From: Acidimicrobiaceae bacterium | GTDB taxonomy: Bacteria > Actinomycetota > Acidimicrobiia > Acidimicrobiales > Acidimicrobiaceae | Direction: 5' to 3' | DNA length: 11,044 nucleotides | Assembly: GCA_013044415.1 (NCBI GenBank) | Contig: JABEUO010000214.1 | Span: forward strand, 1 to 11,044 | Part shown: piece by piece, positions 1 through 7,007 of the stretch | How positions within the stretch are numbered: position 1 is the stretch's first letter | How the letters are laid out: every line of letters starts with the position of its first letter | The notes under the pieces: model-generated | What the model saw: the letters and a program-made list of their open reading frames with translations, nothing else | The model's database searches: none | What the model was told of the DNA's origin: nothing | Position numbers and translations under genes: made by a program

Positions 1-69
1 ACGGTGAAACAGTACATAGAAAACCAGAAACTCCCTAGCCGTAAATCAGGTAGACCGAAAAAGAATTAG
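1..69 (+). CDS. C-terminal tail of a basic protein (partial, 5' end outside window)
   Basis: The frame is open from base 1 to a TAG at 67-69 and encodes 22 residues beginning TVKQYIENQKLPSRK and ending SGRPKKN. The first part resembles the recognition helix and following turn of a helix-turn-helix segment (TVKxYI), and the end carries a GRPKK patch like an AT-hook or a nucleic-acid-binding tail. Such sequences occur in small transcription factors, excisionases and transposase-related proteins. Too little is visible to choose between them, and the fragment could also be a chance open frame. It is the only hint of a possible DNA-binding or mobile-element protein at the left edge. Confidence 0.4.
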   Translation, partial: TVKQYIENQKLPSRKSGRPKKN

Positions 70-288
70 GTCGCTTGACCCCTCCCTTACGGAAGGGGAC
101 TGCGCTCCCGTTGGTTCAAAATACAACGACTGGCAGCGGATTGAAGAGGCATATTGCTAGGTTTCCAAGGAGAGGGGAAGACCGTGGAAGGTGGAATGCT
201 GCACTGAATACCTTTGGTCCGCAGTCTTCTGGCGAGTTAACATCAGGGCATACAAAGAGTAGCCCCTAAGTCCTTCTAGCATGAAAGA
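70..288. other. Intergenic leader upstream of the first MFS gene
   Basis: No convincing gene is present. Small stem-loops are visible. One is at 79-98, where CCCCT pairs with AGGGG and an inner CC/GG pair flanks a five-base loop. Another is at 246-265, where GGGC and TAC pair with GTA and GCCC around the loop AAAGA; it ends 23 nt before the GTG start at 289. A three-codon frame ATG-AAA-GAG-TGA (281-292) overlaps that GTG. I could not find a clear -35/-10 pair. A 64-codon frame at 75-269 has no recognisable protein character and is not called. Confidence 0.4.
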
Positions 289-1626
289 GTGAGGGAAGGG
301 CCGAGATTCAGCATTACGAAAGATCAGCTTTCTGAGTACTTTGCTATCTATTTCGATCGTGGGTCTCCACTGGGATCGTTGCGGCGGATCCACGCCTATT
401 CAGTGTCAGCGGACACCCTTACTACAGTCGCGCTAGCTGGCACCCTTTTTTTTTCAATCTCCCCGGGGGCGGCCAAGTCTCAGATAGCCCTCTACCTGGC
501 TCTTACGATGGCACCTTTCGCCATCGTTTCACCGATCCTTTCGCCCGCTTTAGATCGCGGCAAGATCGCTAGGCGGCTAGTACTTCTAATCTCGGCCATA
601 GTGCGAATAGCTGCTGCGTTGGCCATGGCAAACAATGTCCACTCTATGTTGATATTTCCGCTAGCCTTAGCGGTTCTCATCTCCTCAAAGCTGTATTTAG
701 TAGCCAAGGCCGCCCTAGTACCGGAACTACTCGGGTACGGCGTAGACATGTCGCAGACTGATTCAAAACCGATTGGGCCGTCCTCAATTCTAGTGAAGGC
801 AAACTCCCAATTATCTATGCTGGGAGCCGGAGTCGGCATAGTCGCAGGCATTTTCGGCGCAACTTTACTAAAAATTCCCCACATCGGAGCACCATGGATC
901 CTCAGAATTGAGGTCATACCGCTCATCCTGATGCTTGGAGAACTTTCCGTACTGGCAAGAGAGGCTCGCAAATTGGATCGGACGATTACAAGGCGTGACC
1001 CGGTAGTCGAAGATAAACTGCTCCAGGAAGAACCAGGCCAAAATAGACCTACCAAGAACCAACCAACTGGTGATGGCTACTCTACGACACTCCTTGCTTC
1101 TGCAGCTATGGCAGTACTCCGCTCGGGCGTTGGATTTTTCACCTTTCTTATCGCGTTCTCCCTAAAAAGGGCCAATTCCAGCGCCTACGAATATGGCCTC
1201 GTCCTTCTCGCATCGGCCGCCGGTGCAATTCTCGCGACGGCCACAACACCGAAAGTCCGGTTGATCATCCGCGAGCAACAGCTTCTTCTCGCCGCCTTGG
1301 TAGTGGAAACCGTCTGTGCCATCGTTGCCGCTTACTTCGCCAACATAGCGTCCCAGGTTGGTCTGGCGTTAATCGTTGGATGGGTGGCGGCCTCGGGCAA
1401 GTTGTCCTTCGATGCAATAGTCCAGCATCATATTTCCCAGGATCAACATGGAAGGATATTTGCAAAGTACGAGATGCGGTTCCAGGTGGCATGGGTAGCT
1501 GGCGCACTAGTACCAACCCTCATCGACCTACCTCTTAGGTCTGGAGATGCAATAGTCGCGTCTTCCGCACTAGTGGCAGCACTATTTTTTGCCACTAGCC
1601 GAGCAGCCCTCCGTTTCAGAGGGTAA
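289..1626 (+). CDS. MFS-type multidrug/solute transporter, about 12 membrane helices
   Basis: A 445-residue integral membrane protein with major facilitator superfamily character. Hydrophobic segments fall roughly at residues 42-58, 66-88, 97-115, 120-145, 172-195, 204-222, 266-292, 301-318, 330-352, 356-370, 397-412 and 420-438. A hydrophilic central loop (about 223-265), rich in charged residues and Pro/Gln, separates the two six-helix halves, as is usual in MFS. The basic loop SPALDRGKIARR (about 85-96) sits where MFS motif A lies between helices 2 and 3. The N-terminus SPLGSLRRIHAYSVSADTL is, from memory, typical of an actinobacterial MFS subgroup. The substrate cannot be read from sequence; drug or metabolite efflux is the usual guess. 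The GTG start is the most upstream plausible one and lacks a strong Shine-Dalgarno sequence, so it is uncertain. The gene ends 45 nt before the gamma-carbonic anhydrase ATG on the same strand, suggesting co-transcription. Confidence 0.85.
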   Translation: MREGPRFSITKDQLSEYFAIYFDRGSPLGSLRRIHAYSVSADTLTTVALAGTLFFSISPGAAKSQIALYLALTMAPFAIVSPILSPALDRGKIARRLVLLISAIVRIAAALAMANNVHSMLIFPLALAVLISSKLYLVAKAALVPELLGYGVDMSQTDSKPIGPSSILVKANSQLSMLGAGVGIVAGIFGATLLKIPHIGAPWILRIEVIPLILMLGELSVLAREARKLDRTITRRDPVVEDKLLQEEPGQNRPTKNQPTGDGYSTTLLASAAMAVLRSGVGFFTFLIAFSLKRANSSAYEYGLVLLASAAGAILATATTPKVRLIIREQQLLLAALVVETVCAIVAAYFANIASQVGLALIVGWVAASGKLSFDAIVQHHISQDQHGRIFAKYEMRFQVAWVAGALVPTLIDLPLRSGDAIVASSALVAALFFATSRAALRFRG

Positions 1627-1671
1627 GCAAATGGCACCCCGCCCCGTTTGTCATTGCTAAGGTTTTCACCT

Positions 1672-2193
1672 ATGACTATCTATGCGCTTGGTGGTTCTGA
1701 ACCCAAAGTTGATCCTGATGCTTTCGTCCATCCCGACGCCGTCGTAATAGGGAACGTCGAAATAGGTCCAGGATCTTCAATTTGGCCCCATGCCGTTTTA
1801 CGCGGTGACTATGGGCGAATAGTGATCGGTAGGAACACTTCAATTCAGGACGGAACGGTTATTCACGCTACGGCCGAACTTCCAACCATAGTTGGAGACA
1901 GGTGCGTCATAGGCCACATAGTGCACCTTGAAGGTTGCATAATCGAGGACGACGCACTCGTTGGATCCGGATCGGTAGTTTTGCACCGCTGCAGAGTCCA
2001 CTCGCACTCATTGGTAGGCGCGAATGCCGTGGTTACCAACGATACAGACGTGCCTAGCCACGCTATGGCCCTAGGCATTCCAGCCAAGATATTTGCGGAC
2101 AAAGTGGGAGAAGGCGAATTTCTCGATTCGGTGAATCTGTATGTGGAAAATGCGAAGCGTTATAAAACGGACCTTCGCCGAGTCGATTCATAA
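1672..2193 (+). CDS. Gamma-carbonic anhydrase family protein (left-handed beta-helix)
   Basis: A 173-residue cytoplasmic protein built from hexapeptide repeats (VVIGNVEIGPGSSIW, VGDRCVIGH, LVGSGSVVL, LVGANAVV), the left-handed beta-helix fold of the gamma-CA/YrdA/CaiE family, which normally forms trimers. Conserved Arg44 and Asp46 (AVLRGD), Gln59 and Asp60 (SIQDG) and His65 (TVIH) match the catalytic surroundings and first metal ligand. In the next ligand block the sequence is GHIVHLEG: His82 is in place, but the usual third-ligand His (five residues on) is Glu87, and an additional His85 is present. Hydration of CO2 is the family reaction, but many members have no proven activity. The ATG at 1672 is chosen because AAGG (1659-1662) precedes it and family members begin near IYALGG; an in-frame TTG at 1648 would add eight residues. 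It is probably the second gene of an operon with the upstream MFS gene. It is convergent with the ABC ATPase, with only 33 nt between stops. Confidence 0.93.
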   Translation: MTIYALGGSEPKVDPDAFVHPDAVVIGNVEIGPGSSIWPHAVLRGDYGRIVIGRNTSIQDGTVIHATAELPTIVGDRCVIGHIVHLEGCIIEDDALVGSGSVVLHRCRVHSHSLVGANAVVTNDTDVPSHAMALGIPAKIFADKVGEGEFLDSVNLYVENAKRYKTDLRRVDS

Positions 2194-2226
2194 TCGACCG
2201 CCCTTGCGACCTTTTACCAGTTAAAT

Positions 2227-3051
2227 TTAGGAAAAAAGTCCGTCTACAGATGAGCCACTTGAATTTGCAATAGCAAAGAAGCGTCCGCCGATGGTGTTGA
2301 TGGCTACGTCCCTGCTAAAGGTGTTAGAGAGGTTCTCGCTGGAAAGGACGTCGTTTACCCTACCCTTGACAAGAACCTTTCCCGATTTAAGTAGTAAGAC
2401 ACTGTTCGCCGCCCTCGGAATCTCTTCGACGTGGTGGGTCACCATAACCACCGAACCCGGCCTCCGCTTATCCGTATCAATTACACCGCCTAAGATCTCT
2501 AAGAGGTCTTCCCGAGCAGGAAAATCTAGCCCTGCGGCGGGTTCATCCAGAATCAAAAGCTCCGGCTCCCCCACCAGCGCCCTTGCAAGCAGAAGCCTCT
2601 GCCTTTCACCGGCCGATAACTTATCAATACGGGTCTCCTTTCGATCAAGAAGATCAACTCTGCGAAGCTGTTCAGTGGTTGCATCCAGGTCGAATTGCGA
2701 GTACCTATGCCAATAAGGTGCGTAATCACCCGAAGTACCAGTTAGAACGACCTCAAAAGCACTAGTACTTCCTATGAAACGATCTAAAACAACCGGCGAG
2801 ACACTCCCAACTCGCCTTCTCAGCGACCTCATGTCGCTTCGACCGACTAGCTCTCCCAAAATCTCCAATTTCCCAAAGGAGGGCCTATCAATTGCAGCCA
2901 ACAGCCTAAGTAGGCTTGTTTTGCCCGCACCATTTGGACCGAGTATCACCAAGAACTCACCCAAGTTGATTTCTAGATCGATACCGGACAAAATCTCCAG
3001 ACCGGACCTAGACAATCCGATCCCCTCGGCCGATATCACTGGTCCACTCAT
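2227..3051 (-). CDS. Orphan ABC transporter ATP-binding protein (ModF/YlmA-like)
   Basis: A 274-residue single-domain ABC ATPase. Walker A is GPNGAGKT (38-45), the signature is LSAGERQ (145-151), Walker B is LLILDEP (165-171) followed by a D-loop GLD, and the switch histidine is in VTHH (about 204-207). The Q-loop glutamine is not evident: the region reads VGSVSPVVLDRF (81-92). As I recall, this is a trait of the ModF/YlmA-like soluble group, whose members also share the THHVEEIP stretch seen here. No permease or binding protein is adjacent, so either it joins subunits encoded elsewhere or it works without a membrane partner. The ATG is preceded by a strong GGGGGAG Shine-Dalgarno on the minus strand, which fixes the start. 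The C-terminal 25 residues after INTIGGRFFAIA are Ser/Gly-rich and look like a flexible tail. Confidence 0.93.
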   Translation of the reverse strand: MSGPVISAEGIGLSRSGLEILSGIDLEINLGEFLVILGPNGAGKTSLLRLLAAIDRPSFGKLEILGELVGRSDMRSLRRRVGSVSPVVLDRFIGSTSAFEVVLTGTSGDYAPYWHRYSQFDLDATTEQLRRVDLLDRKETRIDKLSAGERQRLLLARALVGEPELLILDEPAAGLDFPAREDLLEILGGVIDTDKRRPGSVVMVTHHVEEIPRAANSVLLLKSGKVLVKGRVNDVLSSENLSNTFSRDVAINTIGGRFFAIANSSGSSVDGLFS

Positions 3052-3376
3052 TAATCTCCCCCGAGTCGATAGAACTCTTTGTCCTGGTTAAACTTGGCCA
3101 ATCCATCGATTCCTACTAGGTGACAAAACCCATTGAGGACCTCGGAATCTTTCGCCGACCAGGTGCCGACTATTTAGATCATAGATCAGAAGCATAAACT
3201 GTTGCCGGAGATGGCCCTTAGGGTAGCAAATATCGTAGGTCGGTCAGAGCACTGCGATGGCCTAACGGCAGAATAGGTAGCATCAAACTTACCGGAGCAG
3301 TTGAAATGCAAAACTGACTTCCCGGTTACTATTGGGTCCCCGTCAACTCCCGAGTTCGCCTCAGCCAAGACGGAGC
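3052..3376. promoter_or_regulatory. Divergent intergenic leader between the ABC ATPase and the diguanylate cyclase
   Basis: About 0.3 kb separates the two divergent genes and must hold both promoters. The best -10-like element for the cyclase is TACTAT (3327-3332), but its -35 is poor (TTGAAA at 3301 is 20 nt away). Initiation there would start the mRNA near 3339 and exclude the in-frame TTG at 3332 as start codon. Two related segments share GATGGCC (3210 and 3256 regions) and GGTAGCA (3222-3228 and 3276-3282), suggesting an old imperfect duplication. I see no convincing riboswitch. Confidence 0.3.
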
Positions 3377-4489
3377 ATGCCAAAAGGCAAAATTCATCCA
3401 AGCGGGCTAGTAAAAATGACTAAATGTTTAGCAGGGAGACTGAAGTGTAATTACAATAGAGAAATGCACTCTGTCAGGCGGGAGACCCAGGAAGATGGTT
3501 TCCTCACCGCAGACCCAATTTTGGCTCGGCTTATTGAGTCCTTCGACTCAGTTAGGTCGATTTCTGGAGCTACCTCGATATTCGAAGCGAGCCCTAGTGG
3601 TCGGTATCTGAAGGTAGGCCTATGTCGAACCTGTCCTGATCTGGTCATTTCGGGAGATTCGGTAGAACTCCCACTGGAATTTTCTCCGGAAATCCTCCGG
3701 AGAAAATCGCGTCGAATGAATTCGAGAGATGATAGCGACGTCGACACCCTACAGGTAGATACCAGCGTGATTGCAAAGCAGTGGACTGGCGCAAAGTCGG
3801 CGCAAATCGTAAATGGGCAATTTAGCTTCGGCCCGATACGTGCCCTAGTTACTTCCAGGTTTGAAAGCAACCGCTATCTCGTTTTATGCTCGCTAAATCC
3901 ACTAAAGACATCCCTGGCGGGTGCCGCTGGAATGATGGCCATTCTAGCCAAATTTGCTGCCGCCTCAAATTCAATTTCGCAAGAGCTCGATATGCTCCGG
4001 GGCAGGATAGATAGGGCGGAAATTATGGCGACCGCCGATCCGCTAACTTCATTGGCCAATCGAGCTGGTTTTAACATGGCACTTGAGCAGGAACAACGAA
4101 GAGCGTTACGATACATGGGGAGCACAACGGTCGCAATAATTGACCTTGATGGTTTGAAAGTTATTAACGACACCAAAGGTCATAGCGAAGGCGATCAGCT
4201 TATAGTTCATGCAGCCCAAATCATTAAGGACACCTGCAGGTCGACCGACACCGTTGCGAGACTGGGAGGTGATGAATTCGCGATACTCGCCCCCGAAACA
4301 GACCAGGCCGGAGCGGAAATGCTCCTTGCCCGTTTGCGTCATGGCCTTGCGAGGGCTTCCATCTCAGCCTCGATCGGCATCGCCAGCACCAAAGGTCCAA
4401 ATCCCGACATTGCCGGCTTGATCGAAAAAGCCGACCAGTTGATGTATAGGGAAAAAAATATCAAAAAGCGCAGTTACCAGGTCGGCTAA
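3377..4489 (+). CDS. Diguanylate cyclase (GGDEF domain) with an unassigned N-terminal sensor region
   Basis: A protein of about 370 residues that would make cyclic di-GMP from two GTP. The GGDEF domain spans about residues 219-369 and starts with the usual DPLTSLANR. IIDLDGLKVIND carries the metal-binding Asp and the guanine-contacting Asn/Asp, and the active-site motif GGDEF is intact (bases 4265-4279). RSTD (R288 to D291) lies exactly five residues before GGDEF, a consensus RxxD inhibitory site, so product inhibition is likely. Just before the domain, about residues 165-215 look helical and suited to a dimeric signalling coiled coil (SISQELDMLRGRIDRAE). The first 160 residues have no membrane helix and no domain I can name; a divergent GAF-like sensor is possible. 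The start is uncertain. The ATG at 3377 is used, ATGs at 3416 and 3464 are alternatives, and a TTG at 3332 would add 15 residues; none has a well-placed ribosome-binding site. There is no phosphodiesterase (EAL/HD-GYP) gene next to it. Confidence 0.9.
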   Translation: MPKGKIHPSGLVKMTKCLAGRLKCNYNREMHSVRRETQEDGFLTADPILARLIESFDSVRSISGATSIFEASPSGRYLKVGLCRTCPDLVISGDSVELPLEFSPEILRRKSRRMNSRDDSDVDTLQVDTSVIAKQWTGAKSAQIVNGQFSFGPIRALVTSRFESNRYLVLCSLNPLKTSLAGAAGMMAILAKFAAASNSISQELDMLRGRIDRAEIMATADPLTSLANRAGFNMALEQEQRRALRYMGSTTVAIIDLDGLKVINDTKGHSEGDQLIVHAAQIIKDTCRSTDTVARLGGDEFAILAPETDQAGAEMLLARLRHGLARASISASIGIASTKGPNPDIAGLIEKADQLMYREKNIKKRSYQVG

Positions 4490-4952
4490 ATCGACCTCCA
4501 CTAATCTACTCAAAGTCGCTTTACCTGCTTTGCAAAATGCAACCTGATCGACGGGTAACCCCAATCGAGATAAATAGCTCTTGACCTCACTTCCGGGCCA
4601 ATCGACGGGTATTAGGCCCTTATTAGCCACTGTGTCCTCAAGACCTAAGTTGTACACCTTCAGTTCGAAGACCGGGCAGTGGAGGCCATGATGCCATTTA
4701 GCTTGCCGAGCCTCGAAAGGTGCAACAGATGTTGCGGATATCTAAATCGTTTAGCTAGCTGAACCAATCCTGGGGACGGCAAGCCAAGCGGGGCTCTATA
4801 GATCTCTGTATCCAGCGACGACGGACTCCCGGAACAAAAACACAGATCAAAATGTCACCGGGAAACTAACTTCTCCAAAGGGCTTTCAAATCTCGAGACA
4901 GTTCCGATACTTCATTGAATCCCGCTAATGAACCTTTGGGCTTTTTGGTCCC
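4490..4952. other. Non-coding stretch downstream of the diguanylate cyclase
   Basis: I see no supportable protein gene here. A minus-strand open frame (4364-4657) is largely a shadow of the cyclase 3' end. An 11-bp direct repeat ATCGACGGGTA occurs at 4547-4557 and 4601-4611, 54 nt apart. A short inverted repeat TTGCA-AAA-TGCAA lies near 4530-4542. No terminator follows the cyclase stop closely. The first strong one on this strand is at 5067-5115, so the cyclase mRNA may run through the whole stretch. Confidence 0.4.
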
Positions 4953-4979
4953 TTGACAACCGGCCTCGCCCAAGACTAT
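4953..4979 (+). promoter_or_regulatory. Possible sigma70-type promoter for a small RNA
   Basis: A perfect -35 hexamer TTGACA (4953-4958) is followed after 15 nt by GACTAT (4974-4979), a weak -10 that keeps the A and final T. Transcription would begin near 4986, right at the foot of a stem-loop (4987-5012). A second, weaker alternative is TTTAGT (4987-4992) with TAAATT (5009-5014), spacing 16, giving a start near 5021. Confidence 0.3.
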
Positions 4980-4985
4980 CCGGGA

Positions 4986-5115
4986 CTTTAGTCCTTGGCA
5001 GTAAGGTCTAAATTCACTCCACTTTTACGATTTAAACGAGGCATATTGTTTAACAGCAACGCAATAGCGCCCCTTCGAAGAACCCCCCCCTTCGAAGGGG
5101 CGCCTCTCATTTTTT
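4986..5115 (+). ncRNA. Candidate small RNA of about 130 nt with a C-rich terminator loop
   Basis: Three stem-loops follow one another. The first is 4987-5012, where TTTAG and CCTT pair with AAGG and CTAAA around a T-T mismatch with a six-base loop. The second is 5044-5066, where TATTG pairs with CAATA. The third is a very stable terminator hairpin with a 14-bp perfect stem and the loop AACCCCCCC (5067-5103), followed by six T. The segment encodes no credible peptide and has a TTGACA box upstream. C-rich loops are used by some bacterial sRNAs to reach GGAGG ribosome-binding sites; the actinobacterial 6C RNA has two such loops, here only one is seen. It could instead be the end of a long 3' UTR of the cyclase gene. 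Confidence 0.35.
5067..5115 (+). terminator. Strong Rho-independent terminator
   Basis: The left arm GCGCCCCTTCGAAG (5067-5080) is perfectly complementary to CTTCGAAGGGGCGC (5090-5103), 14 bp, with loop AACCCCCCC. After CTCTCA a run of six T (5110-5115) completes a classical plus-strand terminator. No matching A-run precedes it, so it should work in the plus direction only. It ends transcription coming from the cyclase gene or from a small RNA gene just upstream. Confidence 0.88.
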
Positions 5116-5704
5116 GCCTTTGAACTATTTTTCTTGAATTATTTCGAAGAGCTGATCCTCGCCACTAACTCGCTGCAGAAATCGGTCGACCCGAAAGGCC
5201 ACCCATTGAGCACTTTGACTATACGGCGTTGCTATCACCCACTGTCGAACACCAAAGGCCGGGCAATCCTTGTTCCCTTAGCAATTGTGACCATTTCCCC
5301 AGAAAGTGACGCCGAATCGGAGCGTGCTTCCATCCATCAGAAATGCCTCCCTCATCATCGACTCCGGGCAGTTTTCAGCACTCCCGCTCCAGAAACGACT
5401 AACCGTCTGCGGACAAAAGTATGCCTAAACGGTCCAAATGAAGGCTATGCCACGCTTTGAAATGGGATAACTTCCGCGATGCATTTGTTTAGGGATCGGG
5501 GATTCCCCCGAGCCAACTTGTCCCAGGGGCCACGTGTGTACCTCGGCATTTTTGCCCTGATTGCCTTGCACCCTGGCCTCAACCCCGCTGGTACCGACGA
5601 AACATGACCCTAAGGTCAGGACTGTACCCAGGCTCCCCGAGCCAGAAGTCCCCCGGATCTGTCCGCAGGAAGGGCTCAAATTCTGGAATACGCCTGGGGT
5701 CAGC
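5116..5704. other. Region without a supportable gene, downstream of the second MFS gene
   Basis: A 108-codon plus-strand frame (5134-5460) starts at a TTG 19 nt behind the terminator without a ribosome-binding site, and it has no recognisable domain; I leave it uncalled. A GC-rich hairpin lies at 5493-5514: TCGGGG (5496-5501) pairs with CCCCGA (5506-5511) around ATTC and is extended by GG/CC. Smaller ones are TGACC-CTAA-GGTCA (5605-5618) and GGCTC-CCC-GAGCC (5631-5643). On the minus strand these lie 60-210 nt behind the MFS stop and could help end that transcript, but none has a U-tract. Confidence 0.35.
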
Positions 5705-6889
5705 TCAACCGGGGCTAAGAGTATGGCGCGACTTTATTAACATTTTTCTTCCGACAACCATGAAGACTGACGAGAGCCCAGCCAGTGTAGCAGCGCCAAC
5801 CCACGCCGCCAAGAAGGATAAATCCTGGACAACAATACCGAAGGCTATAGGACCCACAACGCTGCCAACATACGCGCCGCTTTGGGTTATGCCCGTTGCC
5901 CTACCCGGCGCATTTGGATGATTTTTAATCACGGCGAAGTTATACAATCCATTCCAACCCCAACCCGCGGCATATCCAACAATTGTCGCTGGAATCAATA
6001 ACACGGTCGCCTGGAATGAGAACATTACGTAACCGAGTGCCCCGATCCCTACCATTACCGCCGTAACCTTAAAGTGACCGCCGCCCCTCTGATCGGCCCT
6101 ATGCCCAGAATAAAGTCGAGCTGCTAGGCTCGAGACCGACCCGACGACCACCAGCAATCCTGCATCGCCTGGATTGAAACCTACGTGTACCGCATTCTCC
6201 ACCAAGTATGCGCCCATTGCATTTGCGGCTCCTGCCCCGAGCGCCATCGCAAAAGCGAGCATCACGAGAGGTGCTACCGAAAAATCCTCAGACGATGAGA
6301 GGGGATTCGTAGCGCTAACTCGATCCGGTGCACGCCTTGGAACCAATGCCGAGACAATGAATGCAAAAACTGCCGCGAAAAAGTAGGCAAATCGCCATCC
6401 AATGGTTAGGGCAACGAGCGGCACGGCTAGGCCGGCGAGGAGGGTCGCCGAAGGAATCGCCGCCTGTTTTATACCAAATGCAAAGCCTTGCCGAGAAGGC
6501 GGAATAGCCCCTGCTACAAACATGTTCACCGAAGGCTGCAGTGCTCCATTGGACAAACCAGCGATTCCCAGAAATACAGCTATCGAAGCAAAGTTCGACG
6601 CAAAAAGGGTTATGCCGACAAGATTGATACCAGCAAGCGCAGTGGCGACCTTCATTACGCTTTCACTACCATACTTCTCGGCCAATCGTCCCGAGGTGAG
6701 AGAGGTTACCGTAGCCGAAGCAAAAAATAGTGCAACGAGCATCCCAGTTGCGGCCTTATTGAGGTGCAAAGACGCTCTGATCTGCACTGACAAAGCCCCG
6801 GTCAAAAACACTGGGAGCGTTCCAGCGGTAGTTGCCGCTATTGCTAGAGTCACGACTCTTTTTGAAATAACGGCCTTATCTTTTACCAC
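5705..6889 (-). CDS. MFS transporter, 12 membrane helices
   Basis: A 394-residue major facilitator superfamily protein of typical length. Motif A reads SGRLAEKYGSESVM (66-79) between helices 2 and 3. Helices fall roughly at 12-34, 47-65, 79-98, 100-126, 138-160, 164-184, 205-230, 242-260, 274-292, 294-316, 335-355 and 357-382, with a short hydrophilic central loop (185-203). FGIKQAAIPSATLLAG (139-154) and GRATGITQSGAYVGSVVGP (329-347) are, from family knowledge, common in MFS members related to CynX/NimT and organic-anion carriers. The substrate is unknown. It is unrelated in detail to the MFS protein at 289-1626, so the two are not a recent duplicate. The start is GTG, with GGTAGG a few bases upstream on the minus strand and a good promoter about 40 nt upstream. 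No same-strand neighbour is close, so it is probably monocistronic. Confidence 0.92.
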   Translation of the reverse strand: MVKDKAVISKRVVTLAIAATTAGTLPVFLTGALSVQIRASLHLNKAATGMLVALFFASATVTSLTSGRLAEKYGSESVMKVATALAGINLVGITLFASNFASIAVFLGIAGLSNGALQPSVNMFVAGAIPPSRQGFAFGIKQAAIPSATLLAGLAVPLVALTIGWRFAYFFAAVFAFIVSALVPRRAPDRVSATNPLSSSEDFSVAPLVMLAFAMALGAGAANAMGAYLVENAVHVGFNPGDAGLLVVVGSVSSLAARLYSGHRADQRGGGHFKVTAVMVGIGALGYVMFSFQATVLLIPATIVGYAAGWGWNGLYNFAVIKNHPNAPGRATGITQSGAYVGSVVGPIAFGIVVQDLSFLAAWVGAATLAGLSSVFMVVGRKMLIKSRHTLSPG

Positions 6890-6928
6890 TACCTACCCAA
6901 CTGAAACCAAACACAGCTAACCAGCAAT

Positions 6929-6957
6929 ATCCTAGGGGGTATTGAGCGTCGCCTCAA
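6929..6957 (-). promoter_or_regulatory. Sigma70-type promoter of the second MFS gene
   Basis: Read on the minus strand, TTGAGG (6957-6952) and TAGGAT (6934-6929) are separated by exactly 17 nt. TAGGAT satisfies the TANNNT pattern common in actinobacterial -10 boxes. The predicted start is near 6922, giving a leader of about 33 nt before the GTG at 6889, which fits a normal mRNA. Confidence 0.5.
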
Positions 6958-7007
6958 CCTCGCAACGCTCCTCCCCACCCATCAGCGGGAATCCAGGACG
7001 ACGTGCG

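Noticed and set aside
105..130. GGTTCAAA resembling a tRNA T-loop
   Set aside because: The flanking bases do not make a T-stem (no G53-C61 pair), and no acceptor or anticodon arm is present; the bases instead form a small CGTTG/CAACG repeat.
157..393. 78-codon minus-strand open frame opposite the start of the first MFS gene
   Set aside because: It overlaps the N-terminal coding region of a recognisable transporter and has no protein character of its own.
3250..3296. Resemblance to the 3' half of a c-di-GMP-I (GEMM) riboswitch: GGCCTAA, AGGTAGC and TTACCG in the right order upstream of a GGDEF gene
   Set aside because: The 5' half with its GNRA-capped arm and the conserved CGCAAAGC-type joining segment is missing, and the helix between CCTAA and AGG cannot form. 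A covariance search would settle it; I treat the match as coincidental.
4364..4657. 97-codon minus-strand open frame at the end of the cyclase gene
   Set aside because: About half of it is antisense to the conserved GGDEF domain, whose codons are clearly on the plus strand; the rest is too short to support.
5134..5460. 108-codon plus-strand open frame
   Set aside because: It has a TTG start without a ribosome-binding site immediately behind a terminator, no recognisable domain and a chance-like composition.
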